From the NCBI RefSeq assembly GCF_900187885.1, contig NZ_FYEK01000077.1:1-64000 (forward strand): a stretch of 64,000 nt of DNA, written 5' to 3'. The notes under the pieces are model-generated. The model was not told the origin of the DNA, searched no databases, and saw only the letters and a list, made by a program, of their open reading frames with translations. Position 1 is the stretch's first letter. The number at the start of each line of letters is the position of its first letter. Position numbers and translations under genes: made by a program. This DNA comes from Thermoflexus hugenholtzii JAD2 (lineage in GTDB: Bacteria > Chloroflexota > Anaerolineae > Thermoflexales > Thermoflexaceae). This document shows positions 1 through 7,135 of this stretch, in pieces.

Positions 1-391
1 TGTCCAAGAGCACGGCGGTGCGCAGGCTGCGCGGGCCCTGGCTCCGCAGATGGGCCTGCAGATACTGCAACGTCAGCCCCGTGTCCACGATGTCCTCCAC
101 CAGCAACACGTCCCGATCGGTGACCGGGGCATTGAGATCCTTCAGGATGCGGACCACCCCCGAGGTCTCGGTGGCCGTCCCGTAGCTGGAGCAGGCGATG
201 AAATCCACTTGGGCCCGCACCCCCTCCAGGTGCCGGAGGAGATCCGCGCAGAACACGAAGGCGCCCTTGAGGACCCCCACCACCAGCAGCTCCTGCCCCC
301 GGTAATCCGCAGAGATCTGCGCCGCCAGATCCCGCACCCGCGCCGCCAGCTCCTCCGCGCCGATCAGCGGCTCGATCCGATGGGGCCGCAT
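1..391 (-). CDS. hpt: hypoxanthine phosphoribosyltransferase, 3' end cut by window
   Basis: Salvages hypoxanthine/guanine to IMP/GMP using PRPP. The visible 130 residues start MRPHRIEPLIG and contain the PRPP-binding loop LLVEDIVDTG near residue 95 and a KGAF turn typical of type I phosphoribosyltransferases. The ATG at 391 is preceded by a good Shine-Dalgarno (AGGAGG). The C-terminal third lies outside the window. It is divergent from mutS2, and a TATAAT-like -10 on this strand (424-429) could serve it. Family assignment is from motifs; HPRT versus XPRT cannot be separated with certainty from this fragment. Confidence 0.9.
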   Translation of the reverse strand, partial: MRPHRIEPLIGAEELAARVRDLAAQISADYRGQELLVVGVLKGAFVFCADLLRHLEGVRAQVDFIACSSYGTATETSGVVRILKDLNAPVTDRDVLLVEDIVDTGLTLQYLQAHLRSQGPRSLRTAVLLD

Positions 392-496
392 GGCCAGCCT
401 CCTGCCGGGTTTTCGCCGCCCCGATTATACCCACAGGTCTCTCCCCTTCAGACCCGGGGTATGATCATGCTGAGATCCCCGAAGCAGGGAGATGCG

Positions 497-2842
497 GTGC
501 GCGAGCACGACCTGATCACCCTGGAATGGCCCAAGATCCGGGAGCGGCTGGCGGCTTACACCGCCTTCCCCTGGAGCGCGGAGAAGGCCCGCGCCCTGCG
601 CCCCTCCGCCGACCCTGCTGAGGTCCTCGCCCGGCTCGCCGAAACGGAGGAGGCCCGCCAGCTCCTCGCCCGGGAGCCCGGCTTCGACCTAAGCGGGGTC
701 CGGGACCTCCGCCCCCACCTGGAGGCGGCCCGGCACGGAGCGACCCTCTCCCCCGCCGACCTCCTCGCCCTGCGGGAGACCCTGCAGGCCGCCCGGCGCG
801 CCCGCCGGACCCTGCTGCGGCGATCCGGGGAGTGGCCCCATCTGGCCCGCCACGCGGCGCGCATGCAGGAGTTCTCGGAGCTGGAGGAGGAGATCGCCCG
901 CTGCCTGGACGAGGCGGGGGAGGTGAAAGACGAGGCCAGCCCGACCCTCCGGGCCCTGCGCGCCGAGATCCGTCGCCTGACCCAGGAGATCCAGAGCCGG
1001 CTGCAGGCTTACCTCACGGACCCCCGCTACGCGCCGTATCTGCAGGAGCCCCTGATCACCCTGCGTGGGGACCGCTTCGTGATCCCGGTGCAGGCCGAGC
1101 ATCGGGGGAAGATCCCGGGCCTGGTCCATGACGTCTCCGCCAGCGGGGCCACCCTGTTCATCGAGCCGTTGCCGGTGGTGGAGCTGGGGAACCGGCTCCG
1201 CGCGGCCCGGGCCCAGGAGGAGAAGGAGATCGCCCGCATCCTGGCCGCCTTAAGCGCCGCCGTGGGCGCCCGGGCGGAGGAGATCCGCGCCACCCTGGAG
1301 GCCGTGGCGGATCTCGACCTGGCGCTGGCCAAGGCCCGCTACGCCATCGACCTGCGCGCGGAGCGCCCGGAGATCGTCCCGTGGCCGGAGGAGCCCCCTG
1401 AGCGTCGGACGCAGTCGCCCCTCTGGCTGCGCCAGGCCCGCCACCCGCTGCTGGATCCCCAGCGGGTGGTGCCCATTGATATCACGCCGGACCCCGCCAC
1501 GTTCATGCTCATCCTCACCGGTCCCAACACCGGCGGCAAGACGGTGGCCCTGAAAACCGTAGGGCTCCTGGCGATCATGGCCCAGAGCGGCCTGCACATC
1601 CCGGCGGCGGAGGGCTCCCGCCTGCCGGCCTTCGACGGCATTTACGCGGACATCGGGGATGAGCAGAGCATCGAGCAGAACCTCTCCACCTTCTCCGCTC
1701 ACCTCACCAACATCCTGGGCTTTTTGGAGAAAGCCACCGCCCGCTCCCTGGTCCTCCTGGACGAGCTGGGGGCGGGGACGGATCCGATGGAGGGGGCGGC
1801 GCTGGCCCGCGCCCTGCTGGAGCACTTCCACGAGCGGAGGGCCACCACCCTGGTGGCCACCCACTTCCCAGAGCTCAAGCTGTGGGCCCAGACCACGCCG
1901 GGGGCGGTCAACGCCAGCGTGGAGTTCGACCCGGAGACCCTGGCCCCCACCTATCGGGTGCGCATCGGGCTTCCCGGGCGCTCCAACGCCTTCCTCATTG
2001 CCCGCCGGCTGGGGATGCCTGAAGCCCTGATCGCCCGCGCGCAGCGCTATGTTTCGCCGGAGGCCCTGCGCCTGGAGGCGCTGCTCACAGAGGCCGAGCG
2101 GCTGCGAGCGGAGGCCGCCCGGGCCTGGGAGGAGGCCGAACAGGCCCGGGCCGCCGCCCGCGCCCTGGAAGCCGAATGGCGCGAGCGCATCGCCCGCATC
2201 GAGGCGGAGCGGGAGCGGCGGCTCCGCGAGGCCCGGGAGCAGATCGAGGCGCTGCTCCGGGAAGCGCAAGAAGAGGTGGAACGCATCCGACGGCAGGTCC
2301 GGCGGATCCATCAGGCGGAGGTGGAGGCCGCCCGGCAGCGCCTGGAGGCCCTGCGGGCCCGCGCCCGGAGCCTCCACACGCCCCCGCCCGCGGCACCGGA
2401 GGCCCCCGCGGGGCCCGCCTTCGCCCTCGGTGACCGCGTGTGGGTGCGCCCCCTCCAGGCGGAAGGCGAGATCCTTCACATCGAGGGCGAGGAGGCGGAC
2501 GTGCAGGTGGGCCGCTGGCGGCTGCGGATGCCCCTCGCAGACCTGGAGCGCCGGGAACGGCCCACCCCACCCTCGGCCGCCGCCCCCTCCCCTCCGCCGC
2601 CGGCTGGGGTGGCCCTGGACCTCGACCTACGGGGGATGCGGGTGGAGGACGCCCTCCCCGTCCTCGAGAAATTCCTGGACGACGCCTTCCTGGCCGGCAT
2701 GCCCTTCGTGCGGATCATCCACGGCAAGGGCACCGGGGCGCTGCGCCGGGCCGTGCGGGAGCGCCTGAAAGGGCATCCTCACGTGGAGGCTTTCGAGCCC
2801 ACTCCGGACGACGGCGCCACCATCGTGCGGCTGGCGCGGTGA
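497..2842 (+). CDS. mutS2: MutS2 family endonuclease/ATPase
   Basis: MutS paralogue thought to act on recombination intermediates or collided ribosomes rather than mismatches. At 781 residues it is of normal MutS2 length. Order of parts: N-terminal core/lever region, MutS-type ATPase with Walker A GPNTGGKT at about residues 342-349 and a Walker B LVLLDELGAGTD stretch, a long Glu/Arg-rich coiled coil (about 510-640), and a C-terminal Smr nuclease domain (about 708-781) with LDLRGM and HGKGTGAL motifs. The frame stays open far upstream. I chose the GTG at 497 because it has AGGGAG five bases upstream and gives the usual N-terminus (LITLEWPKI); ATG at 461 is the alternative. It stands alone, with a hairpin just after the stop. 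Confidence 0.93.
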   Translation: MREHDLITLEWPKIRERLAAYTAFPWSAEKARALRPSADPAEVLARLAETEEARQLLAREPGFDLSGVRDLRPHLEAARHGATLSPADLLALRETLQAARRARRTLLRRSGEWPHLARHAARMQEFSELEEEIARCLDEAGEVKDEASPTLRALRAEIRRLTQEIQSRLQAYLTDPRYAPYLQEPLITLRGDRFVIPVQAEHRGKIPGLVHDVSASGATLFIEPLPVVELGNRLRAARAQEEKEIARILAALSAAVGARAEEIRATLEAVADLDLALAKARYAIDLRAERPEIVPWPEEPPERRTQSPLWLRQARHPLLDPQRVVPIDITPDPATFMLILTGPNTGGKTVALKTVGLLAIMAQSGLHIPAAEGSRLPAFDGIYADIGDEQSIEQNLSTFSAHLTNILGFLEKATARSLVLLDELGAGTDPMEGAALARALLEHFHERRATTLVATHFPELKLWAQTTPGAVNASVEFDPETLAPTYRVRIGLPGRSNAFLIARRLGMPEALIARAQRYVSPEALRLEALLTEAERLRAEAARAWEEAEQARAAARALEAEWRERIARIEAERERRLREAREQIEALLREAQEEVERIRRQVRRIHQAEVEAARQRLEALRARARSLHTPPPAAPEAPAGPAFALGDRVWVRPLQAEGEILHIEGEEADVQVGRWRLRMPLADLERRERPTPPSAAAPSPPPPAGVALDLDLRGMRVEDALPVLEKFLDDAFLAGMPFVRIIHGKGTGALRRAVRERLKGHPHVEAFEPTPDDGATIVRLAR

Positions 2843-2847
2843 ACGCA

Positions 2848-2868
2848 GGCCGAAATTCGATTTCGGCC
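2848..2868. terminator. hairpin after mutS2 (GGCCGAAAT/ATTTCGGCC)
   Basis: Perfect 9-bp stem with a TCG loop directly downstream of the mutS2 stop and upstream of the threonine dehydratase Shine-Dalgarno. It has no T-run, so termination is uncertain. The same core (GCCGAAATTC) recurs at 4238 and 5104, so it may instead be a member of a small repeat family. Confidence 0.45.
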
Positions 2869-2916
2869 CGCATCGGGTTGTTTCAAGCAGGACTCTCACC
2901 GGAACGGAGGTGCCCA

Positions 2917-3876
2917 ATGGAGGCACATCAAATGCCCACCTTCGCCGACGTGCTGCGAGCCCGGCAGGTCCTGGGGCGCTTCCTGCCCCGCACGCCCCTG
3001 CATCGCTACCCGGCCCTGGACCGGCTGCTGGAGGCCCGGGTTTACGTCAAGCACGAAAACTACCAGCCCATCGGGGCCTTCAAAGTGCGCGGGGGGATCT
3101 ATCTGATGTCCCGTCTCTCGCCGGAGGAGCGGGCCCGAGGGGTGATCACCGCCTCCACCGGCAACCACGGCCAGTCCATCGCCTACGCCGCCGCCCTCTT
3201 CGGGGTCCGGGCGGTGATCGTGGTCCCCGAGAACGCCAATCCCGTCAAAGTGGAGGCCATCCGGAGCTACGGCGCGGAGATCCGGGTCCACGGGCGGGAT
3301 TTCGACGACGCCCGCTCCTACTGCGAGCGCGCGGCCTCCGAGGAGGGCCTGCGCTACATCTCCTCGGGGGATGAGCCGGAGCTCATCGCCGGGGTGGCCA
3401 CGGAAACCTTGGAGATCCTGGAGGACCAGCCGGACGTCGAGATGATCTTCGTCCCCGTGGGCGGGGGCAGCGGGGCGGCGGGGGCGTGCTTGGTGGCGAA
3501 GACCCTGAACCCCTCGATCCGGGTCATCGGCGTGCAGAGCGCCCGCGCCCCCGCGGCCTATCTCACCTGGCGCCACCGGCGCTGGACCGAGGCGCCGATG
3601 GAGACCCTGGCGGAGGGCCTGGCCACCCGGCGCCCGTTTATGCTGCCCCAGCGGATCATGTGGGAGGGGCTGGACGATTTCATCCTGGTGGACGATGAGG
3701 AGCTGGTGGAAGGCGTGCGGATCTATCTGGAGAAGGCCAAGACCCTGGCGGAGCCGGCGGGCGCCGCGCCCCTGATGGCCGCCCTGCGGCTCCGGGAACA
3801 GGTGCGCGGGAAGACCATCGCCCTGATCCTAAGCGGCGGCAACCTCTCCCCGGAGCAGCTCCGCCGCTTCCTGTGA
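2917..3876 (+). CDS. threonine/serine dehydratase (PLP fold type II)
   Basis: Deaminates threonine (or serine) to 2-oxobutyrate (or pyruvate). The 319-residue protein has the PLP lysine in IGAFKVRGG (Lys56), a STGNHGQS substrate loop (81-88), the phosphate-gripping PVGGGSGAAG glycine loop (181-190) and a terminal SGGN. It lacks the C-terminal ACT-like regulatory domain of biosynthetic IlvA, so it resembles the short catabolic TdcB/serine-racemase type. The ATG at 2917 has GGAGG six bases upstream. It is followed immediately by the GTAG repeat cluster, so it is probably monocistronic. Substrate choice among Thr, Ser and racemisation is not settled by sequence. Confidence 0.88.
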   Translation: MEAHQMPTFADVLRARQVLGRFLPRTPLHRYPALDRLLEARVYVKHENYQPIGAFKVRGGIYLMSRLSPEERARGVITASTGNHGQSIAYAAALFGVRAVIVVPENANPVKVEAIRSYGAEIRVHGRDFDDARSYCERAASEEGLRYISSGDEPELIAGVATETLEILEDQPDVEMIFVPVGGGSGAAGACLVAKTLNPSIRVIGVQSARAPAAYLTWRHRRWTEAPMETLAEGLATRRPFMLPQRIMWEGLDDFILVDDEELVEGVRIYLEKAKTLAEPAGAAPLMAALRLREQVRGKTIALILSGGNLSPEQLRRFL

Positions 3877-3892
3877 AGGCAAGCCCTTTCTT

Positions 3893-3961
3893 GTAGGAGC
3901 GGCTTTAGCCGCGACCATCGTGCCATCGAAGACACGGATTCGGGGCTAAAGCCCCTCCTAC
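3893..3961. repeat. GTAG-headed REP/BIME unit 1
   Basis: The unit opens GTAGGAGCGGCTTTAGCCGC and closes GGGGCTAAAGCCCCTCCTAC, so its ends form an imperfect inverted pair, each containing its own palindrome. The inner part carries CATCGAAGAC. It is followed by a CAAAGATCGATTTTT linker leading to unit 2. The organisation matches bacterial interspersed mosaic elements with a GTAG tetranucleotide head. Confidence 0.85.
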
Positions 3962-3976
3962 CAAAGATCGATTTTT

Positions 3977-4044
3977 GTAGGAGCCGCTTCAGCCGCGACC
4001 TTGTGTCATCGAAGACGCGGGTCCGGAGCTACAGCCTCTCCTAC
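3977..4044. repeat. GTAG-headed REP/BIME unit 2
   Basis: Second direct copy of the unit at 3893-3961 (GTAGGAGCCGCTTCAGCCGC ... AGCTACAGCCTCTCCTAC), again followed by the CAAAGATCGATTTTT linker. The 3' arm has drifted more than in unit 1. Confidence 0.82.
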
Positions 4045-4058
4045 CAAAGATCGATTTT

Positions 4059-4229
4059 TGTAGCCGCGACCTTCGCGGGATCGAAGAAAACAAGCGTTCA
4101 GCGTTGAAGGCCCTCCCGTCAGAAGCGACCGGCGGTGCCATTGGAGGACGACGGTTCTTCCTGCAGGAGCCGCCTTCGCCGGGACCCTTGCGCCATCGAG
4201 AATGCGAAGTTCGGGGCGGAAGCCTCTCC
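4059..4229. repeat. long direct repeat, copy A (partner at 5230-5400)
   Basis: Starts as a truncated REP unit (TTGTAGCCGCGACC), then runs through about 160 bases that align without gaps to 5230-5400 (offset 1171). A core of about 56 bases around GACCGGCGGTGCCATTGGAG is identical in both copies; mismatches cluster toward the ends. The copies bracket the VapBC pair. No plausible gene is seen inside. Confidence 0.85.
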
Positions 4230-4305
4230 GATCGTAAGCCGAAATTCATCGCGACATCCATGCTCGCAGGAGCGACGTCCGCCGCGACCTTTTCCTCTCC
4301 TCCGA

Positions 4306-4327
4306 AGAGACAGGTTAGAATGATCTC
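4306..4327. promoter_or_regulatory. possible vapBC promoter/operator
   Basis: A TAGAAT -10-like hexamer (4316-4321) lies inside a short inverted repeat AGAGA...TCTCT (4306-4310/4323-4327) just ahead of the vapB Shine-Dalgarno. VapB-type antitoxins usually autorepress at such sites. The arms are short, so this is tentative. Confidence 0.3.
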
Positions 4328-4353
4328 TGAAACCCTTGCGAGGAGAGAAGCCC

Positions 4354-4560
4354 ATGACACAGGTCATCGTTCATATCGATGAACGGCTACTGGAGGAAGC
4401 GCAGCGGCTGAGCGGTGCCAAAACAAAGGAGGAGATCATCGAGCTGGCATTACACGAGCTGATCCACCGTCTCCGACGAAGGCAGATCGCAAGCCACGCC
4501 GGAGCGGTCGAACTGGAGCTCACTCAGGAAGATCTCCGCCGCATGCGGGAGGGACGCTAA
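4354..4560 (+). CDS. vapB: VapB-type antitoxin
   Basis: A 68-residue protein beginning MTQVIVHIDERLLEEA with a ribbon-helix-helix pattern (IVHIDERLLEEAQRLSG, then a KTKEEIIELAL helix) and a charged C-terminal tail for toxin binding. By family it neutralises the downstream PIN nuclease and represses the operon. The ATG at 4354 has AGGAGAG just upstream; an in-frame TTG at 4336 is less likely. The stop overlaps the vapC start (TAATG). The codon mix is lower in GC than in flanking housekeeping genes, and the pair lies inside a repeat cluster, suggesting acquisition as a cassette. Confidence 0.85.
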   Translation: MTQVIVHIDERLLEEAQRLSGAKTKEEIIELALHELIHRLRRRQIASHAGAVELELTQEDLRRMREGR

Positions 4561-4976
4561 TGGCTCGGATTCTGATCGATACATCCGTATGGATCGAATT
4601 TTACCACCCGAGGGGTTCGGCCTACGTAAAACAGGCCCTTCAAGAGGCCCTAGAGCATCACGAGATCGCCCTGACAGCCCCAATTATGGTCGAACTGCTA
4701 TTCGGAGCCAGAACCGAAAACGAGCGGGAACTGCTACAACGAGATCTGGAAACCCTCATCTATTTGCCCATTCGGTGGGAGGAAGCGTTTGCAGCGGCTC
4801 ATCTGGCCTGGAAGTTAAGCCGAAGTGGCCGCCGCGTGCCCACTACCGACCTCCTCATCGCAGGCGTCGCCCTGGTCCACGGCTGTGAGGTGTGGCATTT
4901 CGGAGATTCTCATTTCAAGATAATGGAGGACTTCGGCGGACCCTCCCAACGGGATCTGGCTCCTCATTCCATTTGA
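4560..4976 (+). CDS. vapC: VapC-type PIN-domain ribonuclease toxin
   Basis: A 138-residue PIN-domain protein, of normal VapC length. The acidic metal-binding residues are all present: Asp7 (LIDTSVW), Glu45 (VELLFG), Asp97 (TTDLLIAG) and Asp116 (FGDSHF). VapC toxins cleave tRNA or rRNA and stop translation when free of VapB. The start overlaps the vapB stop by one base, giving translational coupling. With all catalytic residues intact the module looks functional, not decayed. The RNA target cannot be read from sequence. Confidence 0.88.
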   Translation: MARILIDTSVWIEFYHPRGSAYVKQALQEALEHHEIALTAPIMVELLFGARTENERELLQRDLETLIYLPIRWEEAFAAAHLAWKLSRSGRRVPTTDLLIAGVALVHGCEVWHFGDSHFKIMEDFGGPSQRDLAPHSI

Positions 4977-5030
4977 GCGCGAGCTCATCCCTCGTTTCTC
5001 GCTCCTAGGGCAGAAAGATCAAAGCAATAC

Positions 5031-5201
5031 CGGCAGGAGCGGCTTCCGCCGCAACCCTTGCGTCACCGAAGACCAGGGTTTAGGGCGGAAGCCCCAATCG
5101 CAAGCCGAAATTCATTTCGGCCTCCATTGTTTATGAGGGCAGCTTTCATCACGACCCTCGCTGTCTCAAGAATGGAGGTTCGGGGCTAAAGCCCATCCTA
5201 C
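5031..5201. repeat. degenerate REP/BIME units between vapC and copy B
   Basis: Contains a variant unit (GCAGGAGCGGCTTCCGCCGC ... GGGCGGAAGCCCC, 5033-5093), then a perfect 8-bp hairpin GCCGAAAT/ATTTCGGC at 5104-5121, then a unit whose 3' end GGGGCTAAAGCCCATCCTAC (5182-5201) is well preserved. The stretch 4977-5447 holds no credible gene and is filled by these repeats. Confidence 0.75.
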
Positions 5202-5218
5202 AACAAGATCGATGCCCT

Positions 5219-5403
5219 GTAGGAGCGGCTTCAGCCGCGACCTTTGCGGGATCGAAGAAAACAAGAGTTCAGAGTTGAAGACCCTCCTGTCAGAAGCGAC
5301 CGGCGGTGCCATTGGAGGACGACGGTTCTTCCTGCAGGAGCCGCTTTCGCCGGGACCCTGGCACCATCGAAGACCCCAAGTTCGGGGCTAAATCCCCTCC
5401 TAC
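5219..5403. repeat. REP unit plus long direct repeat, copy B
   Basis: Opens with an intact GTAGGAGCGGCTTCAGCCGCGACC head, continues into the copy of the 4059-4229 repeat, and closes with GGGGCTAAATCCCCTCCTAC. A further head fragment (GTAGGAGCTTCCGCCGCG) lies near 5419, touching the 3' end of the permease gene on the other strand. Confidence 0.83.
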
Positions 5404-5447
5404 AAAAAGATCAATGCCGTAGGAGCTTCCGCCGCGAACTTTCCCTC

Positions 5448-6230
5448 TCATCCCCCCGCGCTGGTGTAGTGGCGCAGGGCGTAGCGCCAGAAGGCCCGGC
5501 TGACGGCAAACAGGACGGCGGCGATGGCCAAGCCTGTCGCGACCCCCGCCGGCCGCAACCAGCCCAGCACCGCCTGAGCGGGCACCGTGGTGATGAAGGC
5601 GATGGGGACGATGAAGGTGAGGACAATCCGGACCCATGTGGGGAACGCCGTCGCCGGGAAGCGGCCGGCCTCGAAGAAGGTGTAGATGAGCTCCATGATG
5701 TTGCCGACCTCCACGAACCAGAACGAGAGGGTGATGAGGATCATCAAGAGGGAGTAAAAGATCACCAGACCGGCGAGCAGCATCACCCCGAACAGGAGCA
5801 GCCGATCCGCCGGGGGCCAGCCCAGCCGGGCGAGGGCCCAGGCCACCACCCCCAGGCCCAGCAGGATATCCGTGAGGTGCCAGATCTGCATCCGTTGAAA
5901 GGAGACCAGGAACTGGCTGTCCAGCGGGCGCAGCAGGACGAAATCCAGCGTCCCCTGGCGGATGGCCTCCGGGATCTCCTCCAGGTTGGGGCGAAGAAGG
6001 GCGGCCATGATCCCCTCAAAGGCGATGAAGAGCCCGGCCACGATGAGGGCCTCCTCATAGCGCCAGCCCCCCAGCCGCGGCCGGTGCATGAAAAACACCT
6101 GCAGCGCGGCCAGGGTCCAGAGGGAGGACGCCACCGCCACCAGGGCGTTGGCCAGGAAGTCCGCCCGATATTCCATGGCCGCCATGAGGTTCGCCTGAAA
6201 GAAACGGAGGAGAACCCGCAGGTAGGTCAT
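5448..6230 (-). CDS. ABC-2 type transporter permease half (COG3694/DUF990-like)
   Basis: A 260-residue membrane protein with six hydrophobic segments, beginning MTYLRVLLRFFQANLMAAMEY. The N-terminal topology and an IRQGTLDFVLLRPL stretch are typical of ABC-2 permeases that normally pair with a second permease and an ATPase. Its ATG overlaps the upstream gene's TGA (ATGA), so the two are co-translated. No partner permease or ATPase is adjacent; the gene ends against the repeat cluster, where the rest of an operon may have been lost. Substrate unknown. Confidence 0.78.
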   Translation of the reverse strand: MTYLRVLLRFFQANLMAAMEYRADFLANALVAVASSLWTLAALQVFFMHRPRLGGWRYEEALIVAGLFIAFEGIMAALLRPNLEEIPEAIRQGTLDFVLLRPLDSQFLVSFQRMQIWHLTDILLGLGVVAWALARLGWPPADRLLLFGVMLLAGLVIFYSLLMILITLSFWFVEVGNIMELIYTFFEAGRFPATAFPTWVRIVLTFIVPIAFITTVPAQAVLGWLRPAGVATGLAIAAVLFAVSRAFWRYALRHYTSAGG

Positions 6231-6694
6231 CCCAGGCGCCACTCCACCCGATAGCCGAAGCCCCGGGTGTTGTCGATCCAGCGGACCCAGCGCGGGGTGA
6301 TGCGGTAGAGGCGGGCGTGGGCCAGGGCCTGGGGCAGCTCCTCAACGAAACGGAACTTGGCCCGGTAGCGGGCCATCACCCGCGCTCGCTCCTCGGGGTC
6401 CTCCACCGGATCCGCCCGTCCGGTCAACTGGAGGCCCTGGATGGTCCGCCAATCCCACGGCTCCCCGTGAATGGTGACGGCGACCTCCGGGCGGTTCAGG
6501 AGATGACGGGTGTGGCGGCTCTCGGGAGATGAAAGGAAATACAGCCGCAATCCATCGTCGTGGACGAAGTAGAGGGAAGCCGCGTAGGGCTGGCCCGCCT
6601 CGTCGGCCGTGGCCAGGGTCAGAGTGGAGCGCTGGCTGAGGAAGCGGAGCACCGCCTCCCAGATCCCCCCGGTGTGGGTCGCAACCGGTTCCAT
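6227..6694 (-). CDS. pyridoxamine 5'-phosphate oxidase-like FMN-binding split-barrel protein
   Basis: A 155-residue protein with the split-barrel pattern: TLTLATADEAGQPYAASLYF, a LYFLSSPESRHTRHL stretch, and an IQLTGRA-like strand (LQLTGRADPVED). Family members bind FMN/F420 or haem, and some oxidise PNP; this short form is best described as a general stress or flavin-reductase-like protein. No Shine-Dalgarno is clear: ATG 6694 is chosen, while ATG 6721 would begin a few bases after the tRNA. It lies directly downstream of tRNA-Leu and may share its transcript. Its stop overlaps the permease start. Confidence 0.72.
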   Translation of the reverse strand: MEPVATHTGGIWEAVLRFLSQRSTLTLATADEAGQPYAASLYFVHDDGLRLYFLSSPESRHTRHLLNRPEVAVTIHGEPWDWRTIQGLQLTGRADPVEDPEERARVMARYRAKFRFVEELPQALAHARLYRITPRWVRWIDNTRGFGYRVEWRLG

Positions 6695-6727
6695 AAAGAA
6701 ACAATCCCGGGCTCGCGGCATCTCAGG

Positions 6728-6813
6728 TGGGCCGGGCGGGAGTCGAACCCGCACGCCCCTCCCGGGGCAGCAGATTTTAAGTCTGCCGCGTCTGCCGATT
6801 CCGCCACCGGCCC
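6728..6813 (-). tRNA. tRNA-Leu (anticodon TAA)
   Basis: 86-nt class II tRNA. The acceptor stem GGGCCGG/CCGGCCC has seven pairs and a discriminator A. The D-loop region is GGCGGAATCGGCAGACGC, the anticodon arm GCAGACTTAAAATCTGC carries TAA, there is a long GC-rich variable arm, and the T-loop is GGTTCGACTCC. The 3' CCA is not encoded. Confidence 0.95.
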
Positions 6814-7135
6814 ACAGGAACGGCATTTCTATCTTATCACCGTCCCCGCCCCTTCGCGAAACGATCACCGGCCTTCCCTGATCGGCTGTGCCCCGGGATC
6901 TGACCCCTGCACCGACGACCATCCGGAGCGCACCGCAAGCCCATCCCGAAGGCCCAATCATCCGGGCAGGACCAGCTTTAGCCGAGAATCCGGAGGACCC
7001 GACCGGCGTCCCCCACAGAAACCGGATCCCTGCCCTCCTTGGGCATCTAGGGCCTCCGGTGAGATCGCCTTATCATAGAGGGTACAGAGGATCCGGTCGT
7101 ATCGAAGACGCCTATCCCCGGCGAGGAGGGTCACG
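6814..7135. other. gene-free spacer between tRNA-Leu and the membrane protein gene
   Basis: About 320 bases with no convincing gene. On the minus strand a TAAGAT -10 (6831-6836), with a weak TTCGCG -35 18 bases upstream, is placed to drive tRNA-Leu. The right end supplies the GAGGAGGG Shine-Dalgarno of the next gene. No repeat unit or strong hairpin was seen. Confidence 0.5.

Noticed and set aside
4119-4367. Minus-strand open frame with a tail (LLQEEPSSSNGTAGRF) repeated near 5290-5637
   Set aside because: The shared tail arises only because the 4059 and 5230 DNA repeats are near-identical; the rest differs and no start signal is seen.
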